From assembly GCF_002902945.1 (NCBI RefSeq), contig NZ_CP026103.1:1798001-1862000 (forward strand): a DNA stretch of 64,000 bases. Reading direction: 5' to 3'. This DNA comes from Paraburkholderia caribensis. Lineage in GTDB: Bacteria; Pseudomonadota; Gammaproteobacteria; Burkholderiales; Burkholderiaceae. The notes under the pieces were generated by a model. It ran no database searches. It saw only the letters and a program-made list of their open reading frames with translations, and was not told where the DNA came from. This document shows positions 35,506 to 44,278 of this stretch, one piece after another (within the stretch, counting starts at the first letter, position 1; every line of letters begins with the position of its first letter). The translations under genes and the position numbers were made by a program.

Positions 35506-35922
35506 TCAATCTCCGAACGGCATCGTCAGTTCGGTTTCGTTCGTATCGACCACGAAGACGGCGAGAAGCTTCGCCGGCTTCGTCTTGCTCCCATTCGCAC
35601 TGACGCGGTGGCGGTCGCCGGGCTGTTCGGAAAAATTTTGCCCGGCCTTGTAGACCGTCACGGGCCCGTCATTGATCTGACTGCGGATCGAACCTTCGAG
35701 CACGGTCGCGTAGATGAACGCGGACTTCGCGTGCGTATGACCGGACGAATAGCCGCCCGGCCCATATTCGACCAGCACGCCCTTGACGCTCTTCCCCGGA
35801 ATATTCGGCACTTCGTGCTGATAGACGAGCGTCACCTTGGCACTCTTTTCTTTTGGTGACTGCGCAAGCACGCTGCCAAATGGCAAGCTCGCAATGAGCA
35901 CCGCGCAGAGGATGCGTTTCAT
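35506..35922 (-). CDS. Secreted cupin-domain protein
   Basis: A 138-residue protein with a signal peptide (MKRILCAVLIASLPFGSVLAQ, cut near residue 21) and one cupin barrel. The metal motif GGYSSGHTHAKSAFIYATVLEG is near residues 56-77, and the second half, GQNFSEQPGDRHRVSAN, brings the last His. Function is unknown; periplasmic cupins of this kind often neighbour small oxidoreductases. It follows the NAD(P)-binding protein gene by 33 bases in the same direction. Confidence 0.75.
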   Translation of the reverse strand: MKRILCAVLIASLPFGSVLAQSPKEKSAKVTLVYQHEVPNIPGKSVKGVLVEYGPGGYSSGHTHAKSAFIYATVLEGSIRSQINDGPVTVYKAGQNFSEQPGDRHRVSANGSKTKPAKLLAVFVVDTNETELTMPFGD

Positions 35923-35955
35923 GTCACACCTGTTGTCAGTTTGAAGGATGCGCAA

Positions 35956-36711
35956 TCAGGCTTTGCTCTGCGAGCGGCGAAACCATTCGTCGAAACCGAT
36001 CTTGCCAAGGCGCGCTTCGCCGAGCGGCACGAGCGAAAGATCGCCGACCAGGCCGCCGAAGTAACGGGCCTCCGGGTCTCGCGCGACTTCGCGTGGATCG
36101 CCGACCGCTTTCAGATAACGCGCGATGATCTCGTTGAACGGCGCGCGCTCCGGTCCGGCAATATCGATGATGCCGTTGCGCGGCGCGGCGAGCGCGACAT
36201 CGGCGACGATCGCGGCGACGTCATCGGCCGCGATGGGCTGGAACATGCCCGGCGAGAGCCGGACTGCATTCCCTTGCATGCCTGAATCGGCGATGCCGCC
36301 AAGGAATTCGAAGAACTGCGTCGAGCGAACGATCGTGTACGGAACGCCGGACGACTCGATCAGCTTCTCCTGCGCGACCTTCGCGCGAAAGTAGCCGTTC
36401 TCGGCCGTGCGGTCGGTCCCGACGATAGACAGCGCGACATGATGCTGGACACCCGCCTGCGCCTCGGCCGTGCGAAGGTTGCGGGCGGACGTTTCGAAGA
36501 ATTCCAGCACCGCCTTGTCTTCGAACGAGGGCGAATTGGACAGGTCGATCACCACCTGCGCGCCGGTCAGGCACGCGTTGAGCCCTTCGCCCGTGATGGT
36601 ATTCACGCCGCTCCTGGGCGACGCGGCGACGACCTCGTGACCCGCCTGACGCAGGATTGCAGCCGTCTTCGAGCCGATCAGGCCCGTGCCGCCAATGATA
36701 ACGATCTTCAT
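35956..36711 (-). CDS. NmrA-like NAD(P)H-binding protein
   Basis: A 251-residue atypical short-chain dehydrogenase. The NAD(P) loop IGGTGLIGSK is at residues 6-15, and the canonical Tyr-x-x-x-Lys pair is lacking (NGYFRAKVAQEK is the nearest). Such proteins act as redox sensors or quinone reductases, like QorB. It is followed by the cupin gene. No firm function. Confidence 0.75.
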   Translation of the reverse strand: MKIVIIGGTGLIGSKTAAILRQAGHEVVAASPRSGVNTITGEGLNACLTGAQVVIDLSNSPSFEDKAVLEFFETSARNLRTAEAQAGVQHHVALSIVGTDRTAENGYFRAKVAQEKLIESSGVPYTIVRSTQFFEFLGGIADSGMQGNAVRLSPGMFQPIAADDVAAIVADVALAAPRNGIIDIAGPERAPFNEIIARYLKAVGDPREVARDPEARYFGGLVGDLSLVPLGEARLGKIGFDEWFRRSQSKA

Positions 36712-36771
36712 GATTCACCCTCCGGGGTCGATCGTTGCAGAACTCTCAACCGTTCGAACGCAACCGCTCGC

Positions 36772-37020
36772 TCAGTGGCCCGAATTCGGGTTGCACCGGG
36801 CCAGATGGCCGCAGCTGGCAGGCGGTGCCCATTCCGCACGGGCCGCGTTGCCCATCGCCATGCTGGTTCCGGACACGCCGCCGTACTCGGTGCTGCTGGA
36901 CGTGGCGGTGGTTGCGGCTGGTTGCGCATTCTGTTGGGCAGGCGTGCCCTGAGCGTGCGCCACGTTCGTCAGGGAAAGCGCGACGGAACACGCTGCGAAA
37001 AGGATGAATCGTGTCTTCAT
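36772..37020 (-). CDS. Small secreted protein, Ala/Ser/Thr-rich
   Basis: An 82-residue protein with a signal peptide (cut after VAHAQ near residue 24). The mature part starts with an Ala/Gln/Thr-rich stretch and ends in WAPPASCGHLARCNPNSGH with two cysteines. A GAAGGAG-like ribosome site precedes the ATG. The family is not recognised; probably envelope-associated. It is 60 bases upstream of the NmrA-like gene and may be co-transcribed. Confidence 0.6.
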   Translation of the reverse strand: MKTRFILFAACSVALSLTNVAHAQGTPAQQNAQPAATTATSSSTEYGGVSGTSMAMGNAARAEWAPPASCGHLARCNPNSGH

Positions 37021-37408
37021 GATTTGACTCCTTCAAAACGACAGCAGGGTTTGGAACCTGTAGCCGCGCCGGTGCAGATCAAACCCGGCGCAGCGGCAAG
37101 CGGTGCTCGACAGGCACTGCTCGCGATTCCCGCGCGGCCGGAACGAGCCGTTGCATGGCTGCGCGCCTGGCCTGCTGCCTGGTCTATGGAAAATGGGACG
37201 CGGCAAACGCCGCGGATGGCGTTCGAGGTGGCAGATGCACCTGAAGAATCGTCAGAGGGCCGGTAAGCCCGCGCACGTAAAGAAAACGCACCATAAAAAC
37301 ATAGACGTTCTTCAGGAAAATGGAACATCAATTTGTAAGGCCGTGTACGGCGTTTTGAATGCTGGTGCGCTCCCCGCTGCGCATCGCCATGCATCGCCGT
37401 TCGCGCTG
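37021..37408. other. Intergenic region, no gene supported
   Basis: About 390 bases between the small secreted gene and the AhpD-like gene end. Open frames here are GC-rich artefacts without family resemblance. The patch at about 37270-37350 is AT-richer and may hold the promoter of the small gene. Confidence 0.45.
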
Positions 37409-37867
37409 TCAGTCGATGGGCTTTGCCTCGACCGGCTGATGCATGCCAATCGCCATACGATTCCACGCGTTGATGGCGGCCACGGCCCACGTCAACTCGA
37501 CAATTTCCCCGTCGTTAAAGTGCTCCCGCAACGCCTGATATTCGACTTCACGATCCGCATGGCCGTCGGGAAGGCACGTCAACGATTCGGCCCACGCCAG
37601 CGCGGTCTGTTCCCTGTCGGTGAAGAAGTGGGTCTCGCGCCACGCCGACAGCACGCTCAGACGCTGCCATGATTCACCGCCCTTGCGCAGCTCGCGCGCA
37701 TGCATGTCGAGACAGTAGGCGCAGCCGTTGATTTGCGACACGCGCGTGTGCACGAGTTCGATCAGCTGGCTGCCAAGGGACGACTCGGCCAGCGACTGGC
37801 TGACCGCATACAGCGACTTGTACTGGACGGGTGCGAGCGTGGTCCACGCGAGACGAGGTGCATTCAT
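37409..37867 (-). CDS. Carboxymuconolactone decarboxylase/AhpD-family protein
   Basis: A 152-residue AhpD-like protein. The redox and proton-relay motif is INGCAYCLDMHARELR (Cys-x-x-Cys then His, near residues 48-57). AhpD-fold proteins act as alkylhydroperoxidases or decarboxylases. It follows azoreductase and acetyltransferase genes on the same strand with a 22-base gap, suggesting one stress-response operon. The ATG at 37867 gives the normal length. Confidence 0.85.
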   Translation of the reverse strand: MNAPRLAWTTLAPVQYKSLYAVSQSLAESSLGSQLIELVHTRVSQINGCAYCLDMHARELRKGGESWQRLSVLSAWRETHFFTDREQTALAWAESLTCLPDGHADREVEYQALREHFNDGEIVELTWAVAAINAWNRMAIGMHQPVEAKPID

Positions 37868-37889
37868 GATGTGCTCCGGAAAGGGATGG

Positions 37890-38549
37890 TTAAGCAATGG
37901 ATGAAGGGCTGGCTTCGCATGTCTCGTGGCGCTGCGGGTTGTCGCGCAGCCACTGCGCCGCCTTTGCCTCGACGAGCGCAAGCGGCTCATCCGTCGATAC
38001 GAGGCCCGCCGCATGCATGAACGTGATGTCCTTGAGTCCGATCACGCCCAGCACGGCAGACAGATAAGGTCGAAAGAAGTCCGGCTGATAAGCCGGTTCG
38101 CGGAACATCGCGCCGCCAGCGGTCACGGCAACGAAAGTCGGACGGTCGCGCAGCAAGCCGACCTTGCCGCTCGCGCCCGCCTTGAACGTCACGTCGATAC
38201 GCACCACGTGATCGATCCAGTTCTTGAGCACGGCCGGCACCGTGAAGTTGTGCACGGGCGTCGAGATCCACAGCATGTCTGCCTGATCCAGTTCACGAAT
38301 CAGTTCGTCGGATACAGCGAGCGCCGCGCCGAACCGCTCTTTCGCAACCTCACCGGGCAGCACCAGCGACTCCGCGTACGCCTCCGTGATGGGCGGCAGC
38401 GGCTGCGCGCCAAGCTCGCGCCGCGTGATCCGGATGTCCCGCCCCAGACGTTCGGCCATGGCAGGCAGCAAATGACGGGTGAAGTGCCGGCTCGTCGAGT
38501 TGTCGCGCCGGGGGCTGCAATCGAGCAGCAACACGTTGAGGCTGTTCAT
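37890..38549 (-). CDS. FMN-dependent NADH:quinone/azo reductase (AzoR-like)
   Basis: A 219-residue flavodoxin-fold protein. The phosphate-binding start is LDCSPRRDNSTSRHF, and the middle motif STPVHNFTVPAVLKNWIDHVVR contacts FMN in AzoR. It reduces quinones and azo compounds by two electrons. Its ATG overlaps the stop of the acetyltransferase gene by four bases. Confidence 0.85.
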   Translation of the reverse strand: MNSLNVLLLDCSPRRDNSTSRHFTRHLLPAMAERLGRDIRITRRELGAQPLPPITEAYAESLVLPGEVAKERFGAALAVSDELIRELDQADMLWISTPVHNFTVPAVLKNWIDHVVRIDVTFKAGASGKVGLLRDRPTFVAVTAGGAMFREPAYQPDFFRPYLSAVLGVIGLKDITFMHAAGLVSTDEPLALVEAKAAQWLRDNPQRHETCEASPSSIA

Positions 38550-38983
38550 GCCAGCTCCATGGTGAAGTGAAGGCCGCGGGCAAGCAGGCCGCAGCGGAAA
38601 TAGAAGCGTTGCGCGAGCGCGTTGGCGAGCGCCGTATCGAGCACCAGACGCTGGCAGTCGTCCGCGCGACCCAGCGTGCCCAGTTCGGCCAGCAGGCGTT
38701 CGCCATGGCCGCGGCCACGTCCGGCCTCGTCCGTGATCAGATCGTCGACGTAGATGAAGCGGCCGTGAATCAGGTTGTCGATGCGCCGGTAGCCGGCCAG
38801 CGCGACAGCCTTGCCGTCTTCCCAAACGCCCAGCAGGCGATAGCCTTGCGCGCGTTGCAGCGCGACACGGGCGAGGAACTCCTCGCGCGAATTCAATTGG
38901 GGACGCAGTTGATGCATGACGTCGAAACAGGCCATCACATCGGCATCTGTTTCGGCGTGTCGGAGGGTTGGTGTGTCAGTCAT
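38546..38983 (-). CDS. GNAT-family N-acetyltransferase
   Basis: A 145-residue acetyltransferase. The acetyl-CoA loop DEAGRGRGHGERLL (the R/QxxGxG/A signature) is near residue 85, followed by LDTALANALAQRFYFRCGL. The target is unknown. It begins the operon acetyltransferase-azoreductase-AhpD and is divergent from a MocR-type regulator, which probably controls it. Confidence 0.85.
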   Translation of the reverse strand: MTDTPTLRHAETDADVMACFDVMHQLRPQLNSREEFLARVALQRAQGYRLLGVWEDGKAVALAGYRRIDNLIHGRFIYVDDLITDEAGRGRGHGERLLAELGTLGRADDCQRLVLDTALANALAQRFYFRCGLLARGLHFTMELA

Positions 38984-39073
38984 GATGCCGATCGGGAGGG
39001 GTTGGTGTAGGCTTCAGTGTCGTCGTTCCATGACCCAGCCAACAGGGCCATTTTTTCTGCTTTAGACCAGGCC

Positions 39074-40516
39074 ATGACACAGCCAGCGGCCCGGGCGAAA
39101 CCGGGCGCACCTCCCATCCACGAGCAGATCTATGCGCGATTTCGCGCGATGATCGAGCAGGGACAGCTCAGCCCCGGCCAGAAGGTGTCGTCCTTGCGGG
39201 CGCTGGCGACCGAACTGGGCGTGGCGCGCGGCACCGTGCAGGTCGCCTACGACCGCCTGCTCGGAGAGGGCTACCTCGTTGCCCGCGGTCCGGCAGGGAC
39301 CTTCGTGTCGGAACACACGGCCCCGGCGCAACCCGCCCGCGCGAAGCAAGCCGCTGGCGCCGCAGTTGCGCTGCGGGCAGAGGGCGCGCCCGATAACATC
39401 ATCGACGTGGACGGCGGCAGTCCCCCACCGTTTCAGATGGGGCTGCCCGCGCTCGACGAATTCCCGAGAAAGCTCTGGTCGCGACTGATGGCGCGGCAGG
39501 TTCGCAGGGCGGGATCGCTCACGAAGCCCGCGCCCGCGGGCTACATGCCGTTGCGCGAGGCGCTGGCGGCCTATCTGCACCGCTCTCGCGGCATCGACGC
39601 GGACGCGGGCCAGGTGTTCATCGTGCCCGCCTATACCGCTGGCCTAGCGTTGACCGTCGACGCGCTCGGCCTTGCGCGCGAAAGCACCTGGGTCGAGCAT
39701 CCAGGCTATCCGCCCACTGCGCAGACGCTGAAGCGCCTCGCCCTGGCCGTCTGCGACGTACCCGTGGACCAACACGGCATCGACGTCGCCTTTGGACGTG
39801 CGCACTTCCCCAATGCGCGGCTTGCCGTCGTCACGCCGTCGCATCAGAGTCCGACGGGCGTGGCGTTGCCGTTACAGCGTCGCGTCGAGCTTCTCGATTG
39901 GGCGGGCGAGCGTGACGCGTGGATCGTCGAAGACGACTACGACGGCGAGTACCGGTATCGCGGTCATCCATTGCCGGCGCTGAAAAGCATGGACTCGGGC
40001 GGCCGGGTGATCTATTGCGGCACGCTGAGCAAGGTGCTGTTTCCGGGGCTGCGGCTTGCGTATGTGGTCGTTGCGCAAAGCCTCGTTCCGCAGTTCGAAC
40101 TGGCGTGCAGGCGCACCGTGCATGGCGGCTGCCCCGAACTGCTGCAGGCAGCGGTCGCCGGGTTCATCGGCGAAGGCCACTTCTCCCGGCATATCAAGCG
40201 AATGCGAACGCTCTACGCGCGACGGCGCGCACTGCTGGCCGAAGCGCTCGCGCCGTACGCGGCCGAAGGTTTCGTCGTTCATTTGCAGGACGGCGGCATG
40301 CATCTCCTCGTCGACGTACGCGACGATCTCGACGATGTGGTGCTGGCCAGCCGTGCCCGCAGAGCGGGCTTCGCCGTGCATGCACTCACGACATGGCGCA
40401 ACGGCGCGCCGGGACGGCGCGGCCTGTTGATGGGATTCACCAACGTGCGCGATCGCGCCGAGGCCGACCGTCTGGTTGCGGACCTGATCCGCTCGTTCGA
40501 ATTGCAGGCGGGTTAA
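39074..40516 (+). CDS. MocR/PdxR-family regulator (GntR DNA-binding plus aminotransferase domain)
   Basis: A 480-residue regulator. The GntR winged helix is at about residues 15-80 (RFRAMIEQGQLSPG...ATELGVARGTVQVAYDRLL). A fold-type I aminotransferase domain follows, with the PLP lysine in GTLSKVLFPGLRLAY and the pocket segment DDYDGEYRY. It is divergent from the acetyltransferase-azoreductase operon. The ATG at 39074 is preferred; a GTG at 39017 in the same frame would add 19 residues and leave only 33 bases to the divergent gene. Confidence 0.85.
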   Translation: MTQPAARAKPGAPPIHEQIYARFRAMIEQGQLSPGQKVSSLRALATELGVARGTVQVAYDRLLGEGYLVARGPAGTFVSEHTAPAQPARAKQAAGAAVALRAEGAPDNIIDVDGGSPPPFQMGLPALDEFPRKLWSRLMARQVRRAGSLTKPAPAGYMPLREALAAYLHRSRGIDADAGQVFIVPAYTAGLALTVDALGLARESTWVEHPGYPPTAQTLKRLALAVCDVPVDQHGIDVAFGRAHFPNARLAVVTPSHQSPTGVALPLQRRVELLDWAGERDAWIVEDDYDGEYRYRGHPLPALKSMDSGGRVIYCGTLSKVLFPGLRLAYVVVAQSLVPQFELACRRTVHGGCPELLQAAVAGFIGEGHFSRHIKRMRTLYARRRALLAEALAPYAAEGFVVHLQDGGMHLLVDVRDDLDDVVLASRARRAGFAVHALTTWRNGAPGRRGLLMGFTNVRDRAEADRLVADLIRSFELQAG

Positions 40517-40818
40517 CCGCGTAGTTCTTCCGCGTCAACGCATTGCTCGATATTTCCGATTCGCTCCATATGATTCGGCATCCGAATCATATGGAAAATC
40601 AATTTCTTCACACACAAAGCGGCACTGTACCGGCGAACGCCTGAGTCAGCGGATTCGACTCATCACGGCCCCGAATTCGAGGGCGTCTCGATTGATGTTC
40701 CGGATGCAACACCGTGCTCCCCTCCGCGTGTCTTCTGCGCACCGTTGCTTCCTCCTACGATTCATTCTGCGCAGACAGAGCGCGCGACGAATCAAGCCGA
40801 CACTACACACCGAACCGA
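40517..40818. other. Intergenic region with a perfect 31-base hairpin
   Basis: About 300 bases without a gene. It contains a perfect 14-bp stem TCCATATGATTCGG / CCGAATCATATGGA with a three-base loop (40565-40595), about 50 bases after the MocR-type stop. No U-tract follows on either strand, so it is not a classic terminator. The rest shows nothing notable. Confidence 0.6.
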
Positions 40819-41334
40819 ATGACAACGCCAGGCCCACCGCCATTGACGCTGCTCGACAAGCATTCCGGACAAGAGCCTCGCATCCTCTATTCGACCACGG
40901 CCACCGTCATGGGCGGAGGCACGGGCCATGGACGCGCGTCGGGTGTCGTGCGCCCGAATGACGGGCAACTCGCCGTCGAACTACGCATGCCCAAAGCGCT
41001 CGGCGGGCCGGGTGGTGGAACCAATCCGGAGCAGTTGTTCGCCGCGGGGTATGCGGCCTGTTTTCATGGCGCGCTCAGCCTGTTGGCGGCCCGCACCGCG
41101 GTTCGCATTCACGACGCGTCAGTCGACGTCACCGTCGACTTCAGCCGGGACCCGACGGATGGCCTGTTCGTGCTGAGCGCGCATACGCGCGTCCATTTGC
41201 CGGGCTTCGAACGCGCCGTCGCCGAAGAACTGGTTCGCAAAACCGAATAGTTTTGCCCGTACACGAAGATGGCAAGGCAAGGCATCGTGAACGTCGTCGC
41301 GCTCGTCGCGGCTGGCGAGACGAGCGAGTCGTGA
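40819..41334 (+). pseudogene. Ohr/OsmC-family peroxiredoxin interrupted by an amber stop
   Basis: The frame encodes an OsmC/Ohr protein: TNPEQLFAAGYAACFHGAL carries the first catalytic cysteine near residue 80. At codon 144 a TAG (41248-41250) ends it after VRKTE. The same frame then continues with FCPYTKMARQGIVNVVALVAAGE to a TGA at 41332-41334. FCPY aligns with the CPYS motif holding the second catalytic cysteine of Ohr. The protein as read is 143 residues and lacks that cysteine, so organic-peroxide activity should be lost unless the stop is read through. A single base change explains it. Confidence 0.8.
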
Positions 41335-41365
41335 CGCAGTTCGCCACATCGTAGAGAGGTTGGAA

Positions 41366-41761
41366 ATGAACAGAATCGATCCATGGTTCCAGATTGTCAG
41401 CGGCTTGCACGGTCGCGGCCGGTTCCCCGCGCAGCGACATCCCGCATCCGCAGGACGCGGGCCGCACGAACGCTGCAGTCCGATGACCACCGCGATGGCC
41501 AATGCTTCGTCGATCCGCCGCATCGAGTGGCAGACCACGTGCACGATTCTGGTGACGTGGAGCGATTCGACGCTGGGCCGATTCGAAGATCAGACATGGC
41601 GAGCAGGTTTTGCGCGCACTTCAGGCATTTGCGGTCTGACGGGAGTGCCCGTTCGTCGCGGCGACCCGGTATTCCGGCCGCTACAGCGCGCCGGCGCGCT
41701 GCCGAAAAACGCGTTCGACATGATTCTCGCGAACACGCTAAAGGCGCCGACGGTGAGTTGA
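41366..41761 (+). CDS. DUF3331-family protein
   Basis: A 131-residue protein of a family seen almost only in Burkholderia relatives. It keeps WSDSTLGRFEDQTWRAGFARTSGICGLTGVPVRRGDPVFRP with conserved Trp, Cys and Arg-Gly-Asp, and ends N-x-x-D-M-I-L. Function unknown. The ATG follows GAGAGGTTGG; it lies 53 bases before the alpha/beta hydrolase and may be its operon partner. Confidence 0.75.
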   Translation: MNRIDPWFQIVSGLHGRGRFPAQRHPASAGRGPHERCSPMTTAMANASSIRRIEWQTTCTILVTWSDSTLGRFEDQTWRAGFARTSGICGLTGVPVRRGDPVFRPLQRAGALPKNAFDMILANTLKAPTVS

Positions 41762-41814
41762 AGACCGAACGAGTCACGGATTTATCGCAAGGCATTAACA
41801 CAGGGGCAATCACT

Positions 41815-42804
41815 ATGTCGGAAAGCAGTAATCAAAAGCAGAATCCTATGCGTCGAAACATTTTGCTCGGCAGCGCCGCAGCCGCTGGCGGCCTCGCGGC
41901 AGCGCTGATTCCTGGCGCGCTACAGGCAGCGCAGCCGGGTGCGTCGCGTGACGCGCCGAGATCTCGCGGTCAACACGCGGCAAGCTATATCGCGACGAAA
42001 GACGGCACGCAGCTGTATTACAAGGACTGGGGAGCCGGCCGCCCCGTGGTGTTCTGTCACGGCTGGCCACTCAGCTCCGATAGCTGGGAGTCGCAGATGA
42101 TGCTCGTGGCGTCGCACGGCTATCGCGCCGTCGCTCACGATCGTCGCGGGCATGGTCGTTCGAGTCAGCCCTGGAACGGTAACGACATGGACACGTATGC
42201 AGACGATCTCGCCACCGTATTCGACACGCTGGGTCTGAGGGATGCCATTCTGGTGGGCTTTTCCACGGGCGGCGGAGAAGTGGCGCGCTATCTCGGCCGG
42301 CATGGCACGAAGCGTGTTTCCAAAGTGGTGCTCGTTTCCGCCGTGCCGCCGTTGATGCTGAAAACGCCCGCCAATCCGGGCGGATTGCCCATCGACGTGT
42401 TCGATGGCCTGCGCGCGGCCCAACTGGCGAACCGCTCGCAGTTCTACAAGGACGTGCCGGCGGGTCCGTTCTACGGCTTCAATCGTCCGGGCGCCAAGCC
42501 GTCGCAGGGGCTGATCGATTCGTGGTGGATGCAGGGCATGCAAGGCGGCCACAAGAACACCTACGATTCGATCAAGGCATTTTCGGAGACGGACTTTACC
42601 GACGACCTGAAGAAGATCGACGTTCCCACGCTGATCGTGCATGGTGACGACGATCAGATCGTCCCCATCGACGCGGCAGGGCGCGCGTCCGCGAAGCTGA
42701 TCCGGAATTCGAAGCTGATTGTCTATCCCGGTGCGCCACATGGTTTGACGGACACGCATAAGGAGAAATTCAACGCGGATCTTCTTGCGTTCATCCAGAG
42801 CTAA
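41815..42804 (+). CDS. Exported alpha/beta hydrolase (non-heme chloroperoxidase-like)
   Basis: A 329-residue protein with a twin-arginine-like signal (PMRRNILLGSAAAAGGLAAAL, residues 12-31) and a full alpha/beta hydrolase domain. The nucleophile is the Ser in VGFSTGGGE, the acid lies in VHGDDDQIVP, and the His is in GAPHGLTD. Cofactor-free haloperoxidases and arylesterases share FCHGWPLSSDSWE and RRGHGRSS. Export by Tat suggests periplasmic action on esters or peroxyacids. A strong terminator follows. Confidence 0.85.
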   Translation: MSESSNQKQNPMRRNILLGSAAAAGGLAAALIPGALQAAQPGASRDAPRSRGQHAASYIATKDGTQLYYKDWGAGRPVVFCHGWPLSSDSWESQMMLVASHGYRAVAHDRRGHGRSSQPWNGNDMDTYADDLATVFDTLGLRDAILVGFSTGGGEVARYLGRHGTKRVSKVVLVSAVPPLMLKTPANPGGLPIDVFDGLRAAQLANRSQFYKDVPAGPFYGFNRPGAKPSQGLIDSWWMQGMQGGHKNTYDSIKAFSETDFTDDLKKIDVPTLIVHGDDDQIVPIDAAGRASAKLIRNSKLIVYPGAPHGLTDTHKEKFNADLLAFIQS

Positions 42805-42828
42805 ACCGAATCGAAAGCCGACCAGAAA

Positions 42829-42858
42829 GGGCAAGCACTGCCGTGCTTGCCCCTTTTT
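42829..42858 (+). terminator. Rho-independent terminator after the alpha/beta hydrolase
   Basis: Perfect 10-bp stem GGGCAAGCAC / GTGCTTGCCC with a four-base loop, followed by CTTTTT. It starts 25 bases after the hydrolase stop. Confidence 0.9.
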
Positions 42859-42972
42859 ATCCGCAATCGCGCTTCGTGCCCGATCGTGCCTGATCGTGCC
42901 TGAAGGCAGAGGCGAACGGCGACATGGAAAGCGCCCGTATTCTGCGAGGCGGCGGCTACACCTACGATAGAC

Positions 42973-43209
42973 ATGAGCGACCCGCCTGCGACACCCGACG
43001 GAATGAGCGAACGCGCCGACGAAGCATCACTCGCATTCCTGATGCTGCTCGAACGCCTTTCTCCCGAAGCACGCGCGGCATATCTGCTGCACGAGATCTT
43101 CGGCGCGGACTATCGGGAGATCGCAGCGGTGCTTGGCAAGTCGAAAGCCGAGTGCCGGCGCCTGGTCATTCACGCCAAGGCGCAACTGCGTGATGAGCGG
43201 CTGCGCTAA
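42973..43209 (+). pseudogene. Remnant of an ECF sigma factor (region 4 only)
   Basis: A 78-residue frame whose body, LLERLSPEARAAYLLHEIFGADYREIAAVLGKSKAECRRLVIHA, is sigma region 4 as found in SigJ/ECF41 factors. No region 2 lies upstream and no C-terminal SnoaL domain follows before the stop. It could be a decayed sigma gene or, less likely, a stand-alone DNA-binding protein. The neighbours do not clarify which. Confidence 0.65.
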
Positions 43210-43238
43210 ACGCGAATCGACGCAGCCGCCCGTTCGGC

Positions 43239-43982
43239 TTACTGCAACGTATATCCGTTATCGACGATCAGATCCTGGCCGTATATACCACGTGAAGCGG
43301 GCGAAAGCAGGAACATGATCGCATCCGCAATAGCAGCGGGTTCGAGAAAGCGGCCGGGAAGCAAACGTTGATTGACGCGCTCCGCCACCGCGGAAAGCTG
43401 CTCTTGCGGCAATCCGAGGCTGGACCAGATCGCGGTCGCGGTCGGACCGGGCGACACGATATTGATTCTGATGCCGTCCGCTGCGTGTTCGATTGCGAGC
43501 GTTCTTGCGTGCGCCTTGAGCGCGGTCTTCGAGGCGATATAGGCGGCGAGTCCCGGAAACGTGACCTGTGACAGAAACGTCCCGATGAATACGACCGACG
43601 CAGACTTTCCCAACTGCTCTTTCAAGCTCGACAACGTATTCAGCGCACCCGCGCCGTTCACGGCCCATTGCCGCTCGAACGCGGAGACTTCCAGGCCATT
43701 GGCCAACTCGGCAATGCCCGCATTGGGGACCAGAAAGTCGACGGTGCCCAACTGACGGGCCCGTTCGGAAAGCGCCATGAGATCGCCGCTTTGCGTGACA
43801 TCCCCTTTTATCCATTCGAGCGCGTCACCGCATCTGGACTGCAACGAATCCAGTTCACCCATCGTGCGACTCATCGCCAGTACCTTGGCGCCGCTTGCCA
43901 GCAGACGCTCAACCGTCGCAAGTCCAATGCCGGAACTTGCACCCGTCACTACAGCGAGGCGATTCTCAAATCCTTCAAACAT
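43239..43982 (-). CDS. Short-chain dehydrogenase/reductase
   Basis: A 247-residue SDR. The cofactor loop TGASSGIG is at residues 14-21, PNAG at about 87, and the catalytic Tyr and Lys lie in YIASK near residue 153. The substrate is not known. It is monocistronic, 29 bases from the convergent sigma remnant; its promoter lies in the 296-base gap toward the flavoprotein gene, where a small hairpin (GACTAC/GTAGTC at 44142-44157) was also seen. Confidence 0.85.
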   Translation of the reverse strand: MFEGFENRLAVVTGASSGIGLATVERLLASGAKVLAMSRTMGELDSLQSRCGDALEWIKGDVTQSGDLMALSERARQLGTVDFLVPNAGIAELANGLEVSAFERQWAVNGAGALNTLSSLKEQLGKSASVVFIGTFLSQVTFPGLAAYIASKTALKAHARTLAIEHAADGIRINIVSPGPTATAIWSSLGLPQEQLSAVAERVNQRLLPGRFLEPAAIADAIMFLLSPASRGIYGQDLIVDNGYTLQ

Positions 43983-44278
43983 GGTTCTTTCCTTTTCATT
44001 TGTCGATTACGTTCTCTTGTCGTTGGTCCATTGCGCAGGCCGTCACGACCCAGTTCATATAACAAGGATCGGGCCAGCATAAGAACGCTTTGTTTTCAGC
44101 GAGTTGACGACACGCGATGTCGAATTGACCCGAAACGATTCGACTACTTCAGTAGTCTTATCGACAAGGAAAGGAAATGAATTGCGCCATGCGCCGCGCA
44201 CGGGATGTTCCGCAACGAAGCCGCGTGCAACACGCGTTCGCCGCCCTCGCCACTGCGGCTCGGGCGGCACCAAACGGC

